From the NCBI GenBank assembly GCA_902772085.1, contig CACXZL010000036.1, forward strand, positions 1 to 10,394: 10,394 nt of DNA, in the 5' to 3' direction. Source of the DNA: an uncultured Coriobacteriaceae bacterium (GTDB lineage: Bacteria; Actinomycetota; Coriobacteriia; Coriobacteriales; Atopobiaceae). Both the position numbers and the translations under genes were made by a program. Within the stretch, counting starts at the first letter, position 1. The number at the start of each line of letters is the position of its first letter. Below, one piece after another: positions 1 to 4,755 of the stretch. Under the pieces are notes generated by a model. It worked only from the letters and a program-made list of their open reading frames with translations. It had not been told where the DNA came from and ran no database searches.

Positions 1-1
1 T

Positions 2-295
2 GACAAGAATGCTCTGCTTGCTCTCGGTACTGCGGTATGTCTGCTTCTTGTGTCGGTCACGTGTCTTTTCGCTTGCCTTGCCCCGCATCGCGAGATGGAT
101 GACGAAATGTCTGTGGTGCACGACGGCCGGGCGGCGGGACATGCGCTCAGAATCACTCTCACTGCCGTTGGTGTATTATGCGCCGTGAGCATGGCCACGG
201 GTATGCAGGTGGACTTTACTGCGGCAAGCCTTGGGTTCATCGGCTTTGCCCTGCTTGTGTATGGCATCGTCTTTGGATGGCTGGAAAGGTCGTAA
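2..295 (+). CDS. Small multi-pass membrane protein, 5' end outside window
   Basis: The frame is open from the window edge, so the true start lies upstream; an internal GTG at 50 is only the first in-frame start codon seen. About 97 residues are visible. Three hydrophobic stretches can be read: one around the first 30 residues (ALLALGTAVCLLLVSV), a second after the polar loop (ITLTAVGVLCAVSMA) and a third near the end (LGFIGFALLVYGIVFGWL). The loop between the first two is acidic and charged (REMDDEMS). Its TAA stop (293-295) abuts the ATG of the next gene, a small Cro/C1-type regulator, so the two are probably co-transcribed and translationally coupled. Small three- or four-helix membrane proteins paired with such regulators are common in Gram-positive bacteria (DUF2178-like pairs), which is the closest comparison I can offer. 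Function is unknown. Confidence 0.75.
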   Translation, partial: DKNALLALGTAVCLLLVSVTCLFACLAPHREMDDEMSVVHDGRAAGHALRITLTAVGVLCAVSMATGMQVDFTAASLGFIGFALLVYGIVFGWLERS

Positions 296-493
296 ATGGA
301 ATTTACCACAAACATACGCGAGTACCGACGGCGCAAGAAGATGAGCCAGGCTGAGCTTGCGGAAAGAGTTGGGTGCCGACGCGAGACCATAGGCAAGCTT
401 GAGAACGGCAAATATAACCCCTCCCTCAAGCTTGCCCTCGACGTGGCCAGAGAGCTCGACGCGAGCGTTTATGACCTATTCTTCTTTGACTGA
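296..493 (+). CDS. XRE (Cro/C1-type) helix-turn-helix regulator, 65 aa
   Basis: This is a compact DNA-binding protein consisting of little more than one HTH_3 domain. The helix-turn-helix lies at about residues 17-43 (SQAELAERVGCRRETIGKLE, then NGKYNPS), followed by the usual last helices and the tail VYDLFFFD. The very similar YozG/YgzD-type small regulators are 65-75 residues long, so this one is complete. The ATG directly follows the TAA stop of the upstream membrane-protein gene, implying translational coupling. It probably acts as a repressor of its own operon, perhaps with the membrane protein modulating it; this is inference from the arrangement. The last 18 bases overlap the 3' end of the convergent nuclease gene, so the two transcripts would be antisense to each other at their ends. 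The family assignment is secure; the target is unknown. Confidence 0.9.
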   Translation: MEFTTNIREYRRRKKMSQAELAERVGCRRETIGKLENGKYNPSLKLALDVARELDASVYDLFFFD

Positions 494-1438
494 CGCGACC
501 TGTGCCCTTTTCTCGCGGAGGGCCGACATCGCATCGTTGATGACTTCCTCGCCTACGCCGAGTCCCTTGAGAAGGTCTGCGAGGTCGGAAGCGCCCTGCT
601 CAATTCCCTGCTCAATTCCCTGCTCAATGCCTCGTTTAAGGCCGCGTTCGAGGCCGCGGCTTTCAGCCTCGCGCTCTAGACGCTCCGCCCTGTCGTTCAG
701 CAGCTCCAACACCTCGCCGCCCATCGCAGCCCTCACTTTCTTCTGTAACGCCACATATGCCCGCGTTAGGTGGTCAGATACTCGTATTATAAGCTCGGTG
801 AGCTCTTCGTAGAGCATCGTGTCGCCCTTATCGATAGTTGCCTCCGCAAGCCTCATGCGCAGATCCGTGCATTCGGCAACGAGTCGTGACGTCTGTGCGT
901 CGTCTTTGTCGATGCTCGCTAGCTCTTGCTCGTAGCGCATGAGGTAGTAGGGCAGCAGTATGAGCAGGCGCTTTTGGAACAGCTCTTCCTTGCTGATGAG
1001 CTGCGCCTTGAGGACCCTTACCTCGTAGTCGAACGAGGCGTTGTTGGGAAGAGTCACCTCCATGGAAAGAGTATCGGGGGTAGACTTGTTGTGCCGCAGG
1101 TAGAGTACGCATGACGCGGGGAACTCCATCCGATATGGATTGCCTTTGCGCAAGGTGTCTTCCAGGGCAATCGCAAAATCGTACTCTATCATTCGTAGGA
1201 CCATGCTGGAGTCCGGTGTGCTTTGGCACTCCACATGGTATATCTTGTTCTGCAGTCGAAAGACTGAGTCATCTATGATTGTTCCCTTATGGCCTTCGTG
1301 CTCGCTGTTGAAACGGATTATCTCAGATCCCTCAGGATAGTTCCTCCCAAACACCTCATTGATGAAAGGCACCAGAAGCTGTGGGGCCTTATGGACCATT
1401 GTCTTGAAGACTGAATCGAATACCGTGCTGTTTTCCAT
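476..1438 (-). CDS. Rpn-family PD-(D/E)XK nuclease / putative transposase, 320 aa
   Basis: The start is the ATG at 1438, ten codons inside the longest frame, because AGAAGGAG sits at the right distance upstream on the minus strand. The N-terminus (MENSTVFDSVFKTM, then LLVPFINEVFG) is typical of the PD-(D/E)XK transposase-like family (PF12784, recombination-promoting nuclease Rpn/YhgA-like). Likely catalytic residues are an Asp at 56-57 (GTIIDDSVF) and the E-x-Q element at 70-72 (HVECQS). Rpn proteins are metal-dependent DNA nucleases that raise recombination in Escherichia coli; they are not classical transposases, and no terminal inverted repeats were found here. The C-terminus is a charged coiled region with glycine-phased repeats (RGLERGLKRG, then GIEQ three times), usual for the family, ending in a short helical tail. 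Length is normal. The gene is convergent with the small regulator and overlaps it by 18 bases. Confidence 0.88.
   Translation of the reverse strand: MENSTVFDSVFKTMVHKAPQLLVPFINEVFGRNYPEGSEIIRFNSEHEGHKGTIIDDSVFRLQNKIYHVECQSTPDSSMVLRMIEYDFAIALEDTLRKGNPYRMEFPASCVLYLRHNKSTPDTLSMEVTLPNNASFDYEVRVLKAQLISKEELFQKRLLILLPYYLMRYEQELASIDKDDAQTSRLVAECTDLRMRLAEATIDKGDTMLYEELTELIIRVSDHLTRAYVALQKKVRAAMGGEVLELLNDRAERLEREAESRGLERGLKRGIEQGIEQGIEQGASDLADLLKGLGVGEEVINDAMSALREKRAQVASVKEE
594..628 (-). repeat. 12-bp in-frame tandem repeat in the nuclease gene
   Basis: On the plus strand the unit CAATTCCCTGCT is repeated at 601-612 and 613-624, with a partial copy before (CCCTGCT, 594-600) and after (CAAT). It encodes the residues GIEQ repeated near the protein C-terminus. 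Because the unit is a multiple of three, slippage would add or remove four residues without breaking the frame. Confidence 0.85.
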
Positions 1439-1710
1439 GTTTCTCCTTCTATCGTAATGACTGCTCAAAGCAGATTGTCAACAAATGTCGCTCAATCGGA
1501 GAGTTGTCCCGACGCTTTGGACGAATTACCAAAGCAAGCGATCATTCGGCGAAGCATTATGTGGATTCTGCATATCCATCGGAGTCCGTAACTCTGAACT
1601 CCCTGACTTCATGCCGTCTTGAGTCGGGACGAGGTTTGAATAGAAGCGGATCGAATGAAGGTGGCTGCATTTCCACGTATCTTCCTCTCACTCCATGCAA
1701 CGACGGGTAG

Positions 1711-1792
1711 TGTGCGATATATATCACATAATATGTGAAAAATATAGCACAATCTCAGGCCAATGCAAGTAGAATGTGATATATTTACCACA
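1711..1792. promoter_or_regulatory. Three TGTG-N10-CACA operator-like sites
   Basis: Three 18-bp elements of the form TGTG, ten AT-rich bases, CACA lie at 1711-1728, 1734-1751 and 1775-1792. Their cores are cgatatatat, aaaaatatag and atatatttac. Centre-to-centre spacings are 23 and 41 bases. The right arm of the first and left arm of the second also form a perfect 15-bp palindrome, TCACATAATATGTGA, at 1724-1738. Repeated dyad-symmetric sites of this kind between divergent genes usually bind a dimeric regulator. The half-sites resemble those of CRP/FNR-type sites, but the spacer is two bases longer, so I do not assign a regulator. Confidence 0.6.
1741..1768 (-). promoter_or_regulatory. Candidate minus-strand sigma-70-type promoter
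   Basis: Read on the minus strand, TTGCAT (1768-1763) and TATATT (1746-1741) are separated by 16 bases, a fair match to -35 and -10 boxes. It would fire toward the nuclease gene, about 300 bases away, and it overlaps the second operator-like site, where a bound regulator would block it. This is pattern matching only. The AT-rich patch also offers TATATT at 1780-1785 on the plus strand, but without a matching -35 box. Confidence 0.3.
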
Positions 1793-1981
1793 TATCGCAG
1801 TCGTACGTATTGCGGATGAAAAAAGTGAGAAAGCTTCTATGTGAGCTCGTCGACAAGTGCGTTGTGGTGGCTAAAGGTAGGGGATCCTCACGTAGGTATG
1901 CGCTTGCGTGTGATCGACGAGCGATTGATTGCGTGGCGGTACTTTGTTGGCTCATCGAAATCACATTTGTTGGGAGGAGAT

Positions 1982-3010
1982 ATGGCAAGAAAGCTTGCAT
2001 CGGTTCAGTACGTGCACGATGTTTGGCCTATAGAGGGGGCGGATCGCATCGAGTGCATCGGCGTGCTTGGGTGGCGCTGTGTTGCGAAGAAAGGAGAGTT
2101 CACTGTCGGGGACCTCTGTGTGTATTTCGAGATTGATTCATTCCTTCCCATCGACGAGCGCTTTGCTTTTCTCGGGAGTACGAGTCGCAAGACCAGCGAA
2201 CTCTTAGGGGAAGGTTACCGACTTCGCACCCAGCGTTTTTGTGGACAGATTTCTCAAGGACTCGCTCTTCCCATGAGTATCCTCCCAAAGGGCGAATGGG
2301 AGATTGGCGCAGATGTTTCCGAGCTTCTTGGGGTGCGCAAGTGGGTGGTAAGCGAGCGTGCGAGTAGTGGCGGCACCATCATAGGCGGCTTGCCCCCTGA
2401 GGTGCCGAAGACAGATGAGACCCGTATTCAAGCCGAGCCTGGCCTTATCGAAGAGTTCTCTGGTGTTCCGTACTACATCACTACCAAGATGGATGGCACG
2501 AGCGTCACGATGTACCGCATTGGAGGCCATTTCGGCGTCTGTGGGCATAACTATGAACTCGCTGATGACGATAGGTGCTCGTTTTGGAAGTGGGCACACG
2601 AGCACGAGGTGGAGGAACGGCTTGTCGCCGTCGGTGCGGACGACATTGTGCTACAGGGGGAGTTCTGCGCCTCTGGTATCCAGGGCAACCCATTGGGTCT
2701 CAAGACCCCAGAGTGGTATGTATTTACGGTGCGGGATGCACGCGCAGGCAAGAGACTTGGCGTCGAAGAGATGACGAAAGTCTGTGAGAAAGTCGGGCTC
2801 TCTATGGTTCCGGTGGAAGAGGCGGGAAACGACTTGCCCTACCGTTCAGTTGAGAACCTTATCGAGCGTGCGAGAGGCCATTACCCTAACGGCAGGACCA
2901 AGGAAGGCATAGTAATTCGCCCTCAGGAGCCCATCTACTCACCAATCATCGGTGGTTGCCTTTCTATGAAGGTCATAAACAACGACTATCTCGTGAAGAA
3001 ATGCGGATGA
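1982..3010 (+). CDS. ATP-dependent RNA ligase, DRB0094 (Rnl5) family, 342 aa
   Basis: This enzyme joins 3'-OH and 5'-phosphate RNA ends through an enzyme-AMP intermediate; the Deinococcus family founder seals nicks in duplexes with an RNA 3'-OH strand and is a template-guided repair ligase. The start is the ATG at 1982 behind GGGAGGAG (1972-1979), not the longer upstream frame. The first ~100 residues form the family-specific N-terminal domain (ASVQYVHDVWPIEGADRIE, then GDLCVYFEIDSFLP). The nucleotidyltransferase core follows: motif I KMDGTS with the adenylated Lys169, motif III QGE at 225-227, motif IIIa WYVFTVRD, motif IV KEGIVIR at 307-313 and motif V with Lys330 (LSMKV). All catalytic elements are present and the length is right for the family, so it should be active. 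A small unknown gene 53 bases downstream is probably co-transcribed. Its physiological RNA target is unknown. Confidence 0.92.
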   Translation: MARKLASVQYVHDVWPIEGADRIECIGVLGWRCVAKKGEFTVGDLCVYFEIDSFLPIDERFAFLGSTSRKTSELLGEGYRLRTQRFCGQISQGLALPMSILPKGEWEIGADVSELLGVRKWVVSERASSGGTIIGGLPPEVPKTDETRIQAEPGLIEEFSGVPYYITTKMDGTSVTMYRIGGHFGVCGHNYELADDDRCSFWKWAHEHEVEERLVAVGADDIVLQGEFCASGIQGNPLGLKTPEWYVFTVRDARAGKRLGVEEMTKVCEKVGLSMVPVEEAGNDLPYRSVENLIERARGHYPNGRTKEGIVIRPQEPIYSPIIGGCLSMKVINNDYLVKKCG

Positions 3011-3063
3011 CGTTTGGGCGCAAGGGAAGGAACGCCAAAGATACAATCGTATATGGAGGAGAA

Positions 3064-3444
3064 ATGTCAGTTTTTATCGTATCGCCGAAGACCATAAATG
3101 CCATAGTGAACGCTGCAATCAGACGTGGGATGAGTGTTTGTGGGGGCGTCAACTATATATGCAACCCGGATGCATTGGGCCAGTTGTTGGCCGACATGAA
3201 CTTTGATTCATATGAGTACCGCTACGGCATCCGAAGAGATGAAAAGTATACATATCGATATACCGCAGAGGAGTTTACACCTGCGGAGGAGTTGGGATCG
3301 TGCCGCTGTTACGACTATCAGGCATGTGAAGCTCCCGGTTATTACGAGTCGCCTATACCCAACTGGCTCAGTTCTTTGGAGTCTGCCATCGGGGATCCAA
3401 AGGAGATAGAAACGCGCTATGGCAAGCTGCCATGGGATTTATGA
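3064..3444 (+). CDS. Uncharacterised 126-aa protein, likely partner of RNA ligase
   Basis: The start is the ATG at 3064, preceded by GGAGGAG (3056-3062); the frame itself extends 36 codons further up but overlaps the ligase gene. The N-terminus is hydrophobic and sheet-like (MSVFIVSPKTINAIVNAA), then comes a segment with LGQLLADMNFDSYEYRYG, and a cysteine-rich motif, CRCYDYQACE, near residues 80-90, followed by an acidic/aromatic helix ending PWDL. The combination of an N-terminal T-I-N/D-x-I-V stretch, LGQLLxxMN..YRYG and CxDYQ(S/A)CE recalls, from memory, a family of unnamed proteins scattered on plasmids and accessory regions; I know of no function. No signal peptide or membrane helix is present, so it should be cytosolic. 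The 53-base gap and the lack of a promoter-like box in it suggest one operon with the ligase. Confidence 0.8.
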   Translation: MSVFIVSPKTINAIVNAAIRRGMSVCGGVNYICNPDALGQLLADMNFDSYEYRYGIRRDEKYTYRYTAEEFTPAEELGSCRCYDYQACEAPGYYESPIPNWLSSLESAIGDPKEIETRYGKLPWDL

Positions 3445-3534
3445 GGGCCGTAGATGATGTCATCTCAACGAAAGAACCTGGGGCGCCCGAGTCCCGAAGT
3501 AGAATTGATAGCCTCGTATGACCATATGGATTTG

Positions 3535-3540
3535 TATAAT
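3535..3540 (+). promoter_or_regulatory. Perfect -10 box ahead of the acetyltransferase gene
   Basis: TATAAT lies 40 bases before the TTG start of the acetyltransferase. A TTGATA hexamer at 3505-3510 would be a good -35 box, but the 24-base spacer is too long, so any promoter here must rely mainly on the -10 region or an activator. Confidence 0.35.
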
Positions 3541-3580
3541 GACAAACAAAGGATGATGTAAGGCTCTTTGGGAGGATTGA

Positions 3581-4027
3581 TTGGTTGAGCTAAAACCCAT
3601 AACGCAGGAAAACTTTGTTGAAGCGTTCAATCTAAAGCTCGCGCCTGGTCAGGAGGAGTGGGTCTCTCACCCCATGCGGAGCCTTGCACAGGCATACGTT
3701 TACCGCGAGCAGTGCCAGCCGTTCGGCATCTACGCCGACGGGAGGATGGTTGGCTATGTCATGGTCATCTATGACTACGAGATACCTGAGTACGACATCT
3801 GGCACATGGCGATAGACAAGGCTGAGCAGGGACGTGGGTACGGCAGCGAAGCACTCGATCGAATCCTTGAATTTATTCGAACAAAGCCGTTTGGTGACTC
3901 CGACCGAGTCGCGCTTACCTGCCACGGGGACAATCAGGTTGCGCTGAGGCTCTATGCGAAGAAGGGCTTCGAGGCAACGGGGGCCGTCTACGATGACGAG
4001 ATCGAGCTCGCCATGACGATTGGGTGA
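3581..4027 (+). CDS. GNAT-family N-acetyltransferase, polyamine-type, 148 aa
   Basis: It transfers an acetyl group from acetyl-CoA to an amine. The sequence is most like the small BltD/PaiA-type spermine/spermidine acetyltransferases: an opening ITQENFVEAFNLKL, then SLAQAYVYREQCQPFGIYAD, GRMVGYVMVIYD, and an aromatic IWHMAIDKAEQG strand-turn. Motif A, which binds the pyrophosphate of CoA, is QGRGYG at residues 83-88, and the C-terminal motif B region reads NQVALRLYAKKGFEATG. The start is TTG at 3581, five bases after GGAGG (3571-3575); no ATG or GTG gives the full domain with a ribosome binding site. Length is normal for the family. It appears to be transcribed alone; the next gene has its own promoter-like element. 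The exact substrate is uncertain: polyamine is the best guess. Confidence 0.9.
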   Translation: MVELKPITQENFVEAFNLKLAPGQEEWVSHPMRSLAQAYVYREQCQPFGIYADGRMVGYVMVIYDYEIPEYDIWHMAIDKAEQGRGYGSEALDRILEFIRTKPFGDSDRVALTCHGDNQVALRLYAKKGFEATGAVYDDEIELAMTIG

Positions 4028-4073
4028 CGAGGGCATTGCTAGACGCGGGTCTTATCCGTTGCTTCCGTGATGT

Positions 4074-4108
4074 CACCGTCGCCGCGGGCAAAAAAGCGGA
4101 GGTGTTTT
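4074..4108 (+). terminator. Imperfect hairpin with T run after acetyltransferase gene
   Basis: CACC (4074-4077) pairs with GGTG (4101-4104) and CCGC (4082-4085) with GCGG (4096-4099) around an A-rich loop, followed by TTTT (4105-4108). The stem has an asymmetric internal bulge, so this is a weak candidate for Rho-independent termination. It sits 46 bases after the acetyltransferase stop. Confidence 0.35.
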
Positions 4109-4110
4109 CC

Positions 4111-4119
4111 TGCTAGAAT
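4111..4119 (+). promoter_or_regulatory. Extended -10 promoter of the VOC gene
   Basis: TGCTAGAAT matches the extended -10 form TGnTANAAT, 38 bases before the ATG at 4158. No good -35 box is seen at the usual distance, as is common for extended -10 promoters. Confidence 0.45.
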
Positions 4120-4157
4120 AAGTCGTGACTCGTCTGCCTATCGGAGGGGAGCTTGCT

Positions 4158-4541
4158 ATGAAGATTGAGCATGTGGCACTATGGGTCTGGGACCTCGAGC
4201 GGGCCAGAGCGTGGTGGGAGACGTATTTTGATGCGACGGCGGGAAGCGAATACGTGAACGCAGCGGGCTTCCACTCGTATTTCCTCACGTTTCCGGATAG
4301 TGGAGCCCGGCTTGAGCTGATGTGGGACGGGACGCAGTTGCCCAACGAGGGCGAACGACTCCATGACGGCTACGGTCACGTTGCCGTATCGGTGGGATCC
4401 GAGGAATCCGTCGATGTGCTCACGGCACGTCTTGTGGGTGATGGCTATCGATGCATGAGCGGCCCTCGAGTCACGGGAGACGGCTACTACGAGAGTTGCG
4501 TGCTCGATGCCGAAGGTAATCGCGTGGAGATTACGGTGTAA
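4158..4541 (+). CDS. VOC-superfamily (glyoxalase-fold) metalloprotein, 127 aa
   Basis: This single-module vicinal-oxygen-chelate protein has two beta-alpha-beta-beta-beta repeats. The four expected metal ligands are in place: His5 (EHVALWVWD), Glu53 (RLELMWD), His74 (GYGHVAVSV) and Glu124 (NRVEITV). The start is the ATG at 4158 behind GGAGGGGA (4143-4150); the longer frame upstream lacks family similarity. All ligands plus normal length point to a functional enzyme of the lactoylglutathione-lyase-like group, which isomerises methylglyoxal-thiol adducts, but the same fold serves dioxygenases and resistance proteins that bind bleomycin or fosfomycin. The glyoxalase-I-like reading is favoured because of the two-His/two-Glu set, and is an inference. 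It stands alone between its own promoter-like box and a non-coding gap. Confidence 0.87.
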   Translation: MKIEHVALWVWDLERARAWWETYFDATAGSEYVNAAGFHSYFLTFPDSGARLELMWDGTQLPNEGERLHDGYGHVAVSVGSEESVDVLTARLVGDGYRCMSGPRVTGDGYYESCVLDAEGNRVEITV

Positions 4542-4577
4542 GTGTCATTGCGGATGACCTCGAGAAGCTACGCATGG

Positions 4578-4606
4578 GCTGACAGGCTGGCCAGCTGTTT
4601 GTCAGC
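4578..4606. repeat. Nested inverted repeat after the VOC gene
   Basis: GCTGACA (4578-4584) and TGTCAGC (4600-4606) are perfect inverted copies flanking a second palindrome, GCTGGCCAGC (4586-4595). It begins 37 bases past the VOC stop. There is no T run, so it is not a standard terminator; it could stabilise the transcript end or bind a protein. Confidence 0.5.
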
Positions 4607-4717
4607 TGGGACTTGAGGTGTATTGCCATGAAACGGGTGTGATGGTCGAGTAGTGGCTCGACAGGTCGTGCTAGCAAATCCAGAGGCCGCCATCTGCGAC
4701 AGGGAACAAATTGGCGT

Positions 4718-4737
4718 ATAACAATGTCACGTACAAT
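4718..4737 (+). promoter_or_regulatory. Candidate promoter of the serine hydrolase gene
   Basis: Two -10-like boxes precede the gene: TATAAC (4718-4723) and TACAAT (4732-4737). TTGGCG (4711-4716) could be a -35 box for the second with a short 15-base spacer, but that would place transcription start almost on the ribosome binding site. The first gives a more normal leader but lacks a clear -35 box. Confidence 0.25.
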
Positions 4738-4755
4738 CCTAGAGGAGGAGACGAC

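Larger units (their letters stand above)
1439..1981. other. Gene-free 543-base divergent region
   Basis: This stretch separates the minus-strand nuclease gene from the plus-strand RNA ligase. No convincing coding sequence was found. Open frames that cross it are low-complexity or overlap the ligase in another frame, and none has a good ribosome binding site with a recognisable product. The segment 1711-1795 is strikingly AT-rich against the rest of the window and carries the operator-like repeats listed separately. If transcription of the ligase starts near that patch, its leader would be about 190 bases long; no known riboswitch motif was recognised in it. Confidence 0.6.

Noticed and set aside
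594..628. The short tandem repeat as the start of a CRISPR array.
   Set aside because: The units are 12 bp with no spacers and encode an in-frame peptide repeat of the nuclease.
476..1438. Treating the Rpn-type gene as part of an insertion sequence.
   Set aside because: No terminal inverted repeats or target-site duplications were seen around it, and Rpn proteins are not bona fide IS transposases.
1841..1981. Forty-seven-residue N-terminal extension of the RNA ligase frame.
   Set aside because: Family similarity starts at the ATG at 1982, which has a strong ribosome binding site and gives the usual family length.
1816..2136. Plus-strand frame beginning MKKVRKLLCELVDKC that overlaps the RNA ligase gene.
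   Set aside because: No ribosome binding site, arginine- and cysteine-rich shadow-like composition, and 155 bases of overlap with a clearly real ligase gene in another frame.
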